Origin: Stenotrophomonas hibiscicola ATCC 19867
GTDB lineage: Bacteria > Pseudomonadota > Gammaproteobacteria > Xanthomonadales > Xanthomonadaceae
DNA length: 64,000 bases
Direction: 5' to 3'
Assembly: GCF_000382065.1 (NCBI RefSeq)
Contig: NZ_KB907502.1
Span: 310,001-374,000, forward strand
A program made the position numbers and the translations under genes. Below, one piece after another: positions 52,553 to 61,776 of this stretch; the first letter of the stretch is position 1; every line of letters begins with the position of its first letter. The notes below the pieces were generated by a model that saw only the letters and a program-made list of their open reading frames with translations, was not told the DNA's origin and made no database searches.

Positions 52553-52628
52553 AAAAAGGGGACGGAGGGGATTAAGCCGCTTTTGCCTTGTATGCCAATT
52601 GCGACTTAATCCCCTCCGTCCCCTTTTT
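52553..52628. repeat. Perfect 24-bp inverted repeat downstream of recJ
   Basis: AAAAAGGGGACGGAGGGGAT.. at 52553-52576 is exactly complementary to 52605-52628, around a 28-nt loop. A partial extra copy of the left arm (AAAAAGGGGACGG) precedes it from 52540. It may end recJ transcription. Confidence 0.8.
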
Positions 52629-52698
52629 GGGGGGGGGCGCCAACCCCATTACGGTTGCTGGTGCGTTCAACGATCCACGATCCCACTGGAGTCCGGTC

Positions 52699-55611
52699 AT
52701 GGTCTTCGCCCGTTGCTGCACTGTGTTGTTGTTGGCCCTTGCGGCTTGGCCCGTTGGCGCACAGTCGCCGACGATCTCCCGGCCGCAGTCCGCCACGCCG
52801 CTGCTGATCGCGCCGGCGGCTGAGCAGCCGGTTCAATTACGACAAGCCCGCATCGAAGGCGAAGTGCAGGCCGGCGTCGCCCAGACCCGGATCACGCTGG
52901 AGTTCCACAACCCGAACCGGCGCGTGCTGGAGGGCGAGCTGCAGTTCCCGCTGGCCGAGGGCCAGCAGATCACCGGCTTCGCGCTGGATATCAACGGCGA
53001 GATGCGTGACGCGGTGCCGGTGCCCAAGGACCGCGGTCGCCAGGTGTTCGAGGAGATCGCCCGCCGCGGCGTCGACCCGGCCCTGCTGGAACAGACCGCC
53101 GGCAATCAGTTCCGCCTGCGCATCTACCCGCTGCCGGCCAGCGGTAGCCGGCGCGTGCAGCTGGTGATCCGCGAACCGCTGGCCTTTGCCGGCCAAGGCT
53201 GGCAGTGGACGCTGCCGCTGCAGTTCGCCGCCGGTGCAGCCTCGGTTGAACTGAAACTGCAGGCCCCCGGTACGGCCACCGCGGGTACGGCGCCCTTCCG
53301 CATCAGCGCGGGCCAGCTGCTGTGGCAGGGCAAGGGCGCGCAGTTGCCGCAGCAGCTGCAGTGGAACCTGCCGGCAGCACGTCAGGCGCAGGTGCAGGTG
53401 GCGCCCTGGCAGGATGGACACTACCTGTTGGCACAGCTGCCGGTGGCGGCCAGCAGCACGCCGCGCACGTTGCCCAGCGAGATCGGCCTGCTGTGGGACG
53501 GCTCCGGTTCGGCGGGACAGCGCGATCGCTCGCGTGAGCTTGCCCTGCTGGATCGCTACTTCGCTGCGATGGGTGACGGCACCGTGGCCTTGACCGTGCT
53601 GCGGGATCGCGCCGAGCCGGTGCGTCGATTCCGTATCCGCGCCGGCAACTGGAGCGAGCTGCGCGCAGCCCTGCAGGCCGTGCGCCCGGACGGTGCCAGC
53701 GCGCTGGCCCAGTGGCAGCCGCGATCGAGCGTGAGGGAATACCTGCTGGTCAGTGATGGCCTGCTGACCTATGGGCCGGAACAGCTGCCGGCGATGGCGC
53801 CGGATCAACGCCTGTTTGCGGTCAGCAGCGCCGGCGCGCGCACCGATGCCGTGCGACTGCGGGGTTGGAGTGAGGCGCATGGCGGCCGTTTCGTCGCGCT
53901 GGGCAAGGATGTCGACGCGGCCGCGCATGCGCTGCTGGCGTCGCCGTTGGATGTGCAGGTCGATGCAGGGCGCGGCGTGCAGGACGTGGTCATCGACCGT
54001 CGCAGTGAAGCCCAGGGTTGGCTGTGGCTGCATGCACGACTGGCAGCTGACGGCGTGCCGATGCGGGTGCGCGTGGGTGGCGGCGAATGGCAGGCGCTGC
54101 CGGCCACGCAGAAAAGCGATGACGGCGAACTGCTGGCCGGCCTGTGGGCGCAGGCGCGCCTGCACCAACTGGCCGTCGACCGCCGCGGCAACCGTGAGGC
54201 CATGCAGCGCCTGTCGCAGCAGTTTGGCCTGGTCGGGCCGGACACCTCGTTGATCGTGCTGGAGACGCTGGAGGATTACCTGCGTTATGCCATCCGTCCG
54301 TCCGGCAAGCTGCGCGCGGACTACGACGCGCGGTTCGCACGGCAGGTGACAGACCGCGCCGCTGCTGATCGCCAGCGCCTGGATGAGCTGGCGGCACGCT
54401 GGAAGGAGCGGCAGCAGTGGTGGAACCGCAGTTGGCCGAAGGGAGCGCCGCCGCACGTGAAGGGTGGGGCACTGGAAGTGGCCTCCGCGGACTACGCGAT
54501 GGAATCGGCGCCGGTGGCGACGCTCGCCGCGCCGCCCCCCGCGGCACCGCCCGCCCCGGCACCGATGGCCGCCGCCGCCGAGCAGCGCATGGAAGCCAGC
54601 AGCGCGCGTGCGCGTCGCTCAGCACCTGCATCGAACATGGCCCTCGATTCAATCACGGTCACTGGTGGCCGTGTCGCTGCGCCCGCTGCCGCCAACGACG
54701 GCCAACTCGGCATCCAGCTGGCGGCCTGGCAGCCGGACTCGGCCATCGCCCGGCGCCTGCGCCAGGGCCCGCCGTCGCAACTCTACGACCGCTATCTGGC
54801 CGAGCGCGATGCCCACGCCGACAGCAGCGCCTTCTTCCTCGATGTGGCCGACCTGCTGCTGGAGCAGGGCCAGCGCGAGCTGGCACTGCGGGTGCTGTCG
54901 AACCTGGCCGAGATGGACCTGGACAACCGGCACCTGCTGCGCGTGCTTGGTTACCGGCTGATGCAGGCCGACGCGCCCGCACTGGCGGTGCCGGTGTTCG
55001 AGCAGGTGCTGGCGATGGGCCAGGAAGAGCCGCAGAGCTTCCGCGACCTGGGCCTGGCGCTGGCAGCGGCCGGCAAGCCGCAGCAGGCGCTTGCGCCGCT
55101 GTACCAGGTGGTGGTGCGGCCGTGGGACAGCCGCTTCGATGGCATCGCCCTGATCGCACTGGATGAGCTGACCAACCTGGTGGCACGCAGCACGCCGCGG
55201 CTGGATACCTCGGCCATCGACCCGCGCCTGCTGCAGGCGATGCCGCTGGACCTGCGGGTGGTGCTGTCGTGGGATGCCGACAACAGCGACATGGACCTGT
55301 GGGTGACCGACCCGAACGGCGAGCGCGCCTACTACGGCAACCGCCTGACCTACCAGGGCGGGCAGATGTCGCAGGACTTCACCGGCGGCTATGGTCCCGA
55401 GCAGTTCTCGCTACGCAATGCCAAGCCGGGCAAGTACAAGGTGGAGGCGAACTACTTCGGCAGCCGCCAGCAGCTGGTGACCGGGGCGACGACGCTGATG
55501 CTGCGCCTGACCACCCACTGGGGCACGTCGAAGCAGAAGGACCAGATGGTCACGATGCGGTTGAAGGACCGCGCCGAAACCGTGCTGGTGGGCGAGTTCG
55601 AGGTGCGTTGA
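52699..55611 (+). CDS. Exported VIT/vWA-like/DUF2135 protein
   Basis: A 970-aa periplasmic protein of unknown role. It has a signal peptide (MVFARCCTVLLLALAAWPVGA), a VIT domain at about 45-170 (VQAGVAQTRITLEFHNPN), a vWA-like region from about 255 with a MIDAS-like DGSGSAG, a Pro/Ala linker, TPR-like helices at about 700-840 and a C-terminal DUF2135 domain (VVLSWDADNSDMDLWVTDPNG). The linker holds a TonB-box-like string, ALDSITVTGG, at about 648-657. Start at 52699 with GGAG 7 nt upstream; an in-frame ATG at 52588 would add non-signal sequence and lie in the repeat. Confidence 0.82.
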   Translation: MVFARCCTVLLLALAAWPVGAQSPTISRPQSATPLLIAPAAEQPVQLRQARIEGEVQAGVAQTRITLEFHNPNRRVLEGELQFPLAEGQQITGFALDINGEMRDAVPVPKDRGRQVFEEIARRGVDPALLEQTAGNQFRLRIYPLPASGSRRVQLVIREPLAFAGQGWQWTLPLQFAAGAASVELKLQAPGTATAGTAPFRISAGQLLWQGKGAQLPQQLQWNLPAARQAQVQVAPWQDGHYLLAQLPVAASSTPRTLPSEIGLLWDGSGSAGQRDRSRELALLDRYFAAMGDGTVALTVLRDRAEPVRRFRIRAGNWSELRAALQAVRPDGASALAQWQPRSSVREYLLVSDGLLTYGPEQLPAMAPDQRLFAVSSAGARTDAVRLRGWSEAHGGRFVALGKDVDAAAHALLASPLDVQVDAGRGVQDVVIDRRSEAQGWLWLHARLAADGVPMRVRVGGGEWQALPATQKSDDGELLAGLWAQARLHQLAVDRRGNREAMQRLSQQFGLVGPDTSLIVLETLEDYLRYAIRPSGKLRADYDARFARQVTDRAAADRQRLDELAARWKERQQWWNRSWPKGAPPHVKGGALEVASADYAMESAPVATLAAPPPAAPPAPAPMAAAAEQRMEASSARARRSAPASNMALDSITVTGGRVAAPAAANDGQLGIQLAAWQPDSAIARRLRQGPPSQLYDRYLAERDAHADSSAFFLDVADLLLEQGQRELALRVLSNLAEMDLDNRHLLRVLGYRLMQADAPALAVPVFEQVLAMGQEEPQSFRDLGLALAAAGKPQQALAPLYQVVVRPWDSRFDGIALIALDELTNLVARSTPRLDTSAIDPRLLQAMPLDLRVVLSWDADNSDMDLWVTDPNGERAYYGNRLTYQGGQMSQDFTGGYGPEQFSLRNAKPGKYKVEANYFGSRQQLVTGATTLMLRLTTHWGTSKQKDQMVTMRLKDRAETVLVGEFEVR

Positions 55612-55657
55612 TCACTCGGACGCCCTTGTGGAGTCGAGCTTGCTCGACTGCCTCAAT

Positions 55658-55717
55658 GTAGAGCCGAGCCTGCGCTCGGCTCATGGCAGAAGCAGCCGAG
55701 CGTGGGCTCGGCTCTAC
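55658..55717. repeat. Inverted SMAG/REP pair, left bracket of the low-GC gene
   Basis: A 60-bp pair starting GTAGAGCCGAGCC and ending CTCGGCTCTAC, linker GGCAGAAGC. It matches the pair at 57148-57207 at 55 of 60 positions, including the linker. Confidence 0.88.
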
Positions 55718-55721
55718 ACTG

Positions 55722-56879
55722 CTAGTCTGCGCGCATCCAAGCGTCTAGTTGTCTGGCCAGCGTGCGATTCTTGTGGGCAGACGCAACCGAATCCGTGCCT
55801 GGAACCAAATTGATACCCAGGCTTGTATTTATCTGCTTGACCCATTCGGGAAAGTGATCAAGCGTGGCGCCGATGATTGGCGGCAGTTGGAAGTCGTTGC
55901 TGGTGGGTCTGTCCCGGTAGGCGACGTAGGAGCCATCACCCGAGGTCAGGTTGATTGACCAAGGGCTGTCAGGCCAACTGTTGAGGGTCAGGCTGATCCG
56001 AGGATGTCCGCTCTCGCTGCTGTACTCGCCGTCCTGATAGAGGGTGATTCTGGCGCTCCAGTCTCGGATGTTCTGCACACGCCAACCCTGGCGCTGCACC
56101 AGCTGGACAGCGTCCCCCGCCATGATCCGCATGTCATGCAGTTGCGCCAGATTTTCACAAAGAGCGACGTACTCGCTGTTCTCCGCGCAGTGTGGTCGGG
56201 CGGCTTGGGCAGTCAGGTAAAGCACGGAGAGCGCGTGGTTTCGATCTCCGTCTCCAGACCACTTCCTGACCATCAGGTCATGTGCCATCGGGATGCGCGT
56301 GTCCTCATTGAGTTGTGCAATGAGTGCCATGCCCCAATAGAGGATTGGCCCCATTTCCTTGATATCGTGTTGCAGGGATCGGCCGGCTTCGAGAATGATC
56401 GGGGCCGACGAGCGGAATGGAAGGAATTTTTCGACCTTCTCTCGCTGGGCATGGAACGATTGGTACTTCCTGCAATGCTCCACCAGATGGGTGCGCTGTT
56501 TCAGGTCGGCTGCATTTGCAACCGTGCCACTTGGCAGCTCGCCATGCTCATTGAAGCCGAAGCAGAACAGGTGCTCGAGGCTTCGGCTGGGTGGGCGCGT
56601 GCCGTAGCCCATCGGGAGCTTTGTGAGTTCCAGATAGGCTGCAACAAGGGTGGGAAAGTCTCTCTCAGGGAGTCCGGCGACCTTCCAGTCACCCACGCGC
56701 AGCCAGTGGAAGTAGAAACGTTGCAGCAGATCCCCAGACAAGTGGCGACCTGCTTTCGGTGCAAGTGCTCCGAGTTGGTAGTGATAGCTCGGGTAAATGT
56801 CGCCTTGACATTCCTCAGCAAGCGCAGCTTCTTCCGAGTTAACAAAGGCGACCAGCAGATTGATGTCGGATTGATCCAT
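55722..56879 (-). CDS. Orphan protein of unknown function, atypical base composition
   Basis: A 385-aa predicted soluble protein; no family recognised. It is acidic at the N-terminus (MDQSDINLLVAFVNSEEAAL), has Trp/Phe-rich segments (LLQRFYFHWLRVGDWKVAG, MGPILYWGMALIAQ), and no signal or membrane helix. The start at 56879 has GGGAG 7 nt upstream. GC content and codon use are clearly lower than in the neighbours, and it lies between two 60-bp REP pairs that are nearly identical, so it is probably acquired. Confidence 0.7.
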   Translation of the reverse strand: MDQSDINLLVAFVNSEEAALAEECQGDIYPSYHYQLGALAPKAGRHLSGDLLQRFYFHWLRVGDWKVAGLPERDFPTLVAAYLELTKLPMGYGTRPPSRSLEHLFCFGFNEHGELPSGTVANAADLKQRTHLVEHCRKYQSFHAQREKVEKFLPFRSSAPIILEAGRSLQHDIKEMGPILYWGMALIAQLNEDTRIPMAHDLMVRKWSGDGDRNHALSVLYLTAQAARPHCAENSEYVALCENLAQLHDMRIMAGDAVQLVQRQGWRVQNIRDWSARITLYQDGEYSSESGHPRISLTLNSWPDSPWSINLTSGDGSYVAYRDRPTSNDFQLPPIIGATLDHFPEWVKQINTSLGINLVPGTDSVASAHKNRTLARQLDAWMRAD

Positions 56880-57203
56880 TGCAGCGCTCCCGGCAAAAAG
56901 TGCCTTCCGTCGAAAAGGCGACTTCCTACACTGGCAGGGCGCTGTTGAGCTTCCAATGCGAATAGTTGCAAATGCCATGAACATGCTGCGTATCCGTTGC
57001 CCGTACGAGGTCCCGTGTGGAGTCCCCAGCATCGATGCTGGTCTATCAGCCAGCCAGCACGTCAGCCAAAATGCGCCGGCGCTGGTGCGTCCGTGACAGT
57101 GCCATCAGTAGCGGCCAGCCAGAAGTGGATTGCCGGCCGGTGGACGTGTAGAGCCGAGCCCATGCTCGGCTCAGGGCAGAAGCAGCCGAGCGTGGACTCG
57201 GCT
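56880..57203. other. Intergenic stretch upstream of the low-GC gene
   Basis: Holds the promoter region of the low-GC gene and, at its right end, the second REP pair. No gene or clear promoter was recognised. Confidence 0.6.
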
Positions 57204-57207
57204 CTAC
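57148..57207. repeat. Inverted SMAG/REP pair, right bracket; supplies acyltransferase stop codon
   Basis: A 60-bp pair starting GTAGAGCCGAGCC and ending CTCGGCTCTAC, in the same orientation as the pair at 55658. The final CTA (57204-57206) is the TAG stop codon of the minus-strand acyltransferase gene. Confidence 0.88.
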
Positions 57208-58403
57208 AACCGCGCAGCGTGTGCAACCGGCCACGCTGGCGGATTCGCACGCAGGCCGAACAGCGGCCGCAGCCAACGCACGCGTCGGATCAGCAGTTCG
57301 TGGATCAGCAGGCAGCCGCCGACAGTACCGGCCAGCAGCAGGGCCGGTTCCATCCACCAGCCCAACTGAAGTGGCTTGAGCCAGAACAGCAGGGCGATGA
57401 TCAGGCTCTGGTGCAGCATGTACCACGGATAGATGGCTTCGGTGCAGTACGGCAGCCAGCGGAACGGGCGATCGAGGAAGACCTTTCCCCAGCCGAGGAT
57501 GGCCAGCAGCGCGGTCCATACGTAAAGCGACTGGCTGGCCCGGCCCTGCAGGTCCCAGAACGGTTCGGGCCATTGCCGCAGCGGGGAATCGGCGGGCAGT
57601 ACCTGACCGAGGATGCGCAACCCCAGATACCAGCCGACGGCAGCCAGCGCCAGCCATAGCGTGGTGCGGCGCAGGGCGACCACGCGCTCCCAGAACACCG
57701 GTTCACGACCCAGCAGGTAGCCGGCCAGGAACACCGTCGCGTACTTCGCGTGCTGGTACCAGTCGCCGAGCAGGGCATTGGTGGACGGGTAGATCGGCTC
57801 CAGCCAGATCACCCAGGCCAGCAACAGGGTGGACGGAAGGCCGATCAGCAGCATCGGCGATGCTGCGCAGAGCGCCATCGCGCGGCGAACCACCGCCGTT
57901 CCCAGCAATGGCATCAACAGGGCCAAGGCCAGCGTGTAGTTCCAAAGATAGGCCAGGTACCACAGGTGGTTCCAGGTGATGCCGTACTGCCAGCCGGCGA
58001 AGCTGCCTTCCGGCCACGGCCGCACCTGCCAGTAGCGCAGCAGGAAGTGGCCGAAGCCGGGTGCCACGTGGCCGTTGGCCACGCCTTCGCAATAGGGCTG
58101 GATCGGCACGATCACGAACATGCCGAACAGCAGCGGCAGCAGCAGCCGCCAGGTGCGCAGGCCGGCGAAGCGCAGCAACCTGCCTTCCGGCCGCATCAGC
58201 GCGATGGCGATACCCGAGATCAGGAACAGCAGCGACATCCGCCAGCGGTTGACGAACAGCATCGGCCACTGCAGCCATTCGGCGGTATGCACGCTCTTGA
58301 GGTGAAAGCCCCAGTCGTCCACGTAGGCCATGGCGGTGTGGTAGAGGATCAGCAGGGCGAAGGCGAACACGCGCAGGGCGTCGATGTCGTAGCGTCGGGT
58401 CAT
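57204..58403 (-). CDS. Acyltransferase-3 family membrane protein
   Basis: A 399-aa inner-membrane protein with about 10-12 helices that transfers acyl groups to an unknown carbohydrate or lipid. The N-terminal motif YDIDALRVFAFALLILYHTA has the catalytic His region of the OafA/MdoC family; later WNHLWYLAYLWNY. Start MTRRYDIDALRV at 58403. The stop codon lies in a SMAG element, so the C-terminus may have been reset by repeat insertion. Divergent from the LytTR gene. Confidence 0.85.
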   Translation of the reverse strand: MTRRYDIDALRVFAFALLILYHTAMAYVDDWGFHLKSVHTAEWLQWPMLFVNRWRMSLLFLISGIAIALMRPEGRLLRFAGLRTWRLLLPLLFGMFVIVPIQPYCEGVANGHVAPGFGHFLLRYWQVRPWPEGSFAGWQYGITWNHLWYLAYLWNYTLALALLMPLLGTAVVRRAMALCAASPMLLIGLPSTLLLAWVIWLEPIYPSTNALLGDWYQHAKYATVFLAGYLLGREPVFWERVVALRRTTLWLALAAVGWYLGLRILGQVLPADSPLRQWPEPFWDLQGRASQSLYVWTALLAILGWGKVFLDRPFRWLPYCTEAIYPWYMLHQSLIIALLFWLKPLQLGWWMEPALLLAGTVGGCLLIHELLIRRVRWLRPLFGLRANPPAWPVAHAARL

Positions 58404-58566
58404 GGTGATGGTGTGCCGGAGAGTCGAGCCAAGGTGACGCCGCCCGGTCCGTGCGGCGACTGGCAAGGGGCCGCTGGAACCGACGCAGTGACCAATGGCG
58501 GGGGTGGTGGGACCAATGGAGCCGCTACCCTTTGTCCCTTGAGGCAGGCTGGAGCACCGCAACGAC

Positions 58567-59439
58567 ATGGATGCAGCAATGACCCAGGGCCGACCATCGC
58601 GCTGGCGTACTTCAACCCGCCTGCTGGTATGGGCGGCGATCCTGTCGGCCTCGGCAGTGACCAATGCGCTGGTGGAAGTGATGGACGCCAGTCGCCGCGG
58701 CGCCGATCTCGGGCTGTGGGAGCCGATGATCTGGGAGTTCAGCAGCCTCGGCCTGGTCCTGTTGACCCTGCCGCTGCTGTGGTGGGGCTGCGAGCGCTGG
58801 CCGCTGCATGCCGATACCTGGAAGCAGCGGTTGCCGCTGTATCTGCTGGCCAGCGTCGGCTGGTCGCTGCTGCACGTGGTGGGGATGGTGCTGCTGCGGC
58901 ACCTGGCCTACGGGTCGCTGGGCCATCGCTACCAGGATGATGCCGGCTGGCTGGAGCGTTTTGCCTACGAATACCTGAAGGATGTACGCACGTTTGCGAT
59001 ATTCGTGGCACTGGAGCACTTTGCCAGCTGGTTCGGCCGGCGCAGGCAGGGCGAGGCGAGCCTGCTGGCCGAGCCGGACGTCGGCCCGCCGGTGGAGCCG
59101 GTCGAGCGCCCCCAGCACTTCCTGGTGCGCAAGCTGGGCAAGGAGTTCCTGGTCGCCACGGCGGACGTGGAGTACGCCCAGGCCGCAGGGAACTATGTGA
59201 ACCTGCGGGTACGCGGCCACGACTATCCGCTGCGGATCACCATGGCAGTGCTGGAGCAGCGGCTCGACCCGGGCGAGTTCCTGCGCCCGCACCGCAGCTG
59301 GCTGATCCATCGGGGCCAGCTGCGCTCGATCGAGCCGCTGGACGGTGGCGAGGCCCTGCTGCATATGGCCGACGGGGCGAAAGTGCCGTGCAGCCGGCGC
59401 CAGCTGCCGCTGCTGCGGCAGGCGCTGGGGGCAGGGTGA
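58567..59439 (+). CDS. Membrane-bound LytTR-family transcriptional regulator
   Basis: A 290-aa protein with about four N-terminal membrane helices (residues 15-160) and a C-terminal LytTR DNA-binding domain at about 185-285 (YAQAAGNYVNLRVRGHDYPL, FLRPHRSWLIHRGQL). It has no receiver domain, so it is a one-component membrane regulator. Divergent from the acyltransferase (163-bp gap), which is a likely target. A second in-frame ATG (MTQGRPSRW) four codons later is an alternative start. Confidence 0.85.
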   Translation: MDAAMTQGRPSRWRTSTRLLVWAAILSASAVTNALVEVMDASRRGADLGLWEPMIWEFSSLGLVLLTLPLLWWGCERWPLHADTWKQRLPLYLLASVGWSLLHVVGMVLLRHLAYGSLGHRYQDDAGWLERFAYEYLKDVRTFAIFVALEHFASWFGRRRQGEASLLAEPDVGPPVEPVERPQHFLVRKLGKEFLVATADVEYAQAAGNYVNLRVRGHDYPLRITMAVLEQRLDPGEFLRPHRSWLIHRGQLRSIEPLDGGEALLHMADGAKVPCSRRQLPLLRQALGAG

Positions 59440-59509
59440 GGCCCTCATTCCGGGTACCCGCAGCCTGCGGTATCATTACCAGTCATCTTTTGAATTCATA
59501 ACCGCCGAC

Positions 59510-60635
59510 ATGATCGAACTGAATCCTGTCCGCCAGCGCATCACCGATCTGACCGATCGCGTGCTGTCGCTTCGGGGGTATCTTTGACTACGACGCCAAG
59601 AAAGAGCGTCTTGAAGAAGTAACGCGGGAGCTGGAAAGCCCCGACGTCTGGAACAACGCCGAGTACGCCCAGAACCTGGGCCGCGAACGTTCCAGCCTGG
59701 AAAAGACCGTGGGCGGCATCGCCTCGGTGCTCGATGGCCTGAACGATGCCACCGAGCTGCTGGAGCTGGCCGAGTCCGAGCAGGACGAGGACACCGCCCT
59801 GGCCGTGGTCGCCGACCTGGACAAGCACCAGGCCCACGTGGAGAAGCTGGAGTTCCAGCGCATGTTCTCCGGCGAGATGGACAATGCGGCGGCGTTCGTC
59901 GACATCCAGGCCGGTGCCGGCGGCACCGAAGCCCAGGACTGGGCCGAGATCCTGCTGCGCATGTACCTGCGCTGGTGCGAGTCACGCGGCTGGAAGACCG
60001 AACTGATGGAAGTGTCCGGTGGCGACGTCGCCGGCATCAAGTCGGCCACGCTGCGCGTGGAAGGCGACTATGCCTATGGCTGGCTGAAGACCGAGACCGG
60101 CGTGCACCGTCTGGTGCGCAAGTCGCCGTTCGACTCGGACAACCGCCGCCACACCAGCTTCACCTCGGTGTTCGTGTCGCCGGAAATCGACGACAACATC
60201 GACATCACCATCAACCCGGCCGACCTGCGTACCGACGTGTACCGTTCGTCCGGTGCCGGTGGCCAGCACGTCAACAAGACCGAGTCGGCGGTGCGCATCA
60301 CCCACATCCCGACCAACATCGTCGTGGCCTGCCAGACCGGCCGCAGCCAGCACCAGAACCGCGACAACGCGATGAAGATGCTGGCCGCCAAGCTGTACGA
60401 GCTGGAGATCCAGAAGCGCAACGCCGAGAAGGACGCGGTGGAAGCCACCAAGTCCGACATCGGCTGGGGCAGCCAGATCCGCAACTACGTGCTCGACCAG
60501 AGCCGTATCAAGGACCTGCGTACCGGCATCGAGCGCTCGGATACGCAGAAGGTGCTCGACGGCGACCTGGACGAGTTCGTCGAGGCCAGCCTGAAGGCCG
60601 GCCTGGCCGTGGGCTCCAAGCGCGTCGATGCCTGA
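59510..60635 (+). CDS. prfB: Peptide chain release factor 2, with programmed +1 frameshift
   Basis: Releases peptides at UGA and UAA. Codons 1-25 ([24 protein letters not shown]) end at an in-frame TGA (59585-59587). The site GGGGGTATCTTTGAC lets the ribosome slip +1 from CTT, dropping T59585, and continue [16 protein letters not shown] to 60635; total 374 aa. The coding parts are 59510-59584 and 59586-60635. The stop-codon reader [10 protein letters not shown] (SPF) and the GGQ motif [10 protein letters not shown] are present. A TATCAT at 59471-59476 could be its -10. lysS, the usual neighbour, does not follow. Confidence 0.95.
59570..59590 (+). promoter_or_regulatory. prfB: RF2 autoregulatory frameshift signal
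   Basis: The Shine-Dalgarno-like GGGGG sits 3 nt before the slippery CTT, followed by TGA C, the weak termination context used across bacteria. It differs from the E. coli signal only at AGG to CGG just upstream. Confidence 0.93.
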
Positions 60636-60680
60636 TCGACGCGCCTGCGCGGATAGCATCGCCTTCCGCAACGGAGGGCG

Positions 60681-61463
60681 ATGATGCGCAGCGAAAGTGA
60701 ACGCAAGGAACTGGGCGGCTTCCTTAAGGCCTGCCGCGCCCGTGTCGACCCCGCCACGCTCGGCCTGCCGGCCGGGCGCCGGCGTACCCCGGGCCTGAAA
60801 CGCGAGGAAGTCGCGCTGGCGATCGGGGTCAGTGTCAGCTGGTACACCTGGATCGAGCAGGGCCGTGAAGTGCGCGCCTCGCCCGAGGTGCTGGAGCGGC
60901 TGGCGCAGGTGCTGCGCATGAGCGACGACGAGCGCGCCTACGCGTTCGCGCTGTCCGGCTACGGCGTGCCGCTGGAATCACCGGACGAGAGCGTGACCGA
61001 CGGCTTGCGCCAGCTGGTGGAGGCGATGCAGCCGATCCCGGCCTATGTGCGCAACACCCGCTTCGACATCCTGGCCTGGAACCCGGCCATCGCCGATCTG
61101 TTCGTGGACTACAGCCAGTTGGCGCCGCACGAGCGCAACACGCTGCGGCTGATGTTTCTGTACCCGCCGTACCGCACGCTGATCCTCAACTGGGAAGAAA
61201 TGACCCGCGGCCTGCTGGCAGGCTTCCGTGCGGCGATGGCGCAGGCCCCGGACAAGGCCCCGTTCCTGGCGCTGGTGGAAGACATCGCCGCGCACAGCGA
61301 GGAGTTCCGCCAGTGGTGGCCGGAGCACGATGTGCGCCGGTTCGATGAGGGTGCGAAGAAGCTGAACCATCCCACGCGGGGGTTGCTGGACCTGCAGTAC
61401 GTGGCGCTGGTGCCGGAGAGCCGGCACGATCTTTCCCTGGTGACTTACCTGCCGCGGAAGTAG
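60681..61463 (+). CDS. XRE-family regulator with MmyB-like ligand-binding domain
   Basis: A 260-aa regulator: helix-turn-helix at about 15-75 (GLKREEVALAIGVSVSWYTW, IEQGREVRASPEVLERLAQV) and a PAS-like MmyB domain (NTRFDILAWNPAIADLFVDY, LNHPTRGLLDLQYVAL) that in relatives binds a fatty-acid-like ligand. ATG at 60681 and 60684 are both possible. It commonly controls a neighbouring oxidoreductase; none lies directly beside it here. Confidence 0.85.
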   Translation: MMRSESERKELGGFLKACRARVDPATLGLPAGRRRTPGLKREEVALAIGVSVSWYTWIEQGREVRASPEVLERLAQVLRMSDDERAYAFALSGYGVPLESPDESVTDGLRQLVEAMQPIPAYVRNTRFDILAWNPAIADLFVDYSQLAPHERNTLRLMFLYPPYRTLILNWEEMTRGLLAGFRAAMAQAPDKAPFLALVEDIAAHSEEFRQWWPEHDVRRFDEGAKKLNHPTRGLLDLQYVALVPESRHDLSLVTYLPRK

Positions 61464-61652
61464 GGGGTGTTCGGCAGGGCTGCGCCCTGCACCCGCAGAG
61501 GCTTCAAGCCAAGGCAACAGCAACAGCAACAGCGAGCATCCTTGGGATGGCGGGGCGGTGTGGGCTGGCAGGACACGCCGTGAACCCATCCGTGGGGGCT
61601 CGATGGCGCCATCCATGGCGCCAACGGTCCTGCCAACCCACACCGCCCCGCC
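61463..61652 (+). repeat. Nested-stem repeat element C
   Basis: The palindrome GGCAGGGCTGCGCCCTGC begins at 61473, followed by AGAGGCTTCAAGCCAAGGC, an AACAGC microsatellite and a 104-bp stem (61549-61652). The left arm is the same as in element A; the right arm has one mismatch. It starts at the last base of the XRE gene's stop codon. Confidence 0.85.
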
Positions 61653-61677
61653 TCAGACAAATTTCGCGCGGCTGTTG

Positions 61678-61703
61678 GTAGGTGTCGACCTTGGTCGACA
61701 CAT
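61678..61703 (+). repeat. SMAG/REP palindrome
   Basis: GTAGGTGTCGACCTTGGTCGAC, GTAG-headed on the plus strand, between elements C and D. Confidence 0.75.
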
Positions 61704-61776
61704 CTGTCAGATATCGAAAGAAATTCCGGGGTCAGATCCCAAGAGTATTCCCGACAGATCGCGGAAATCTGTCGAA

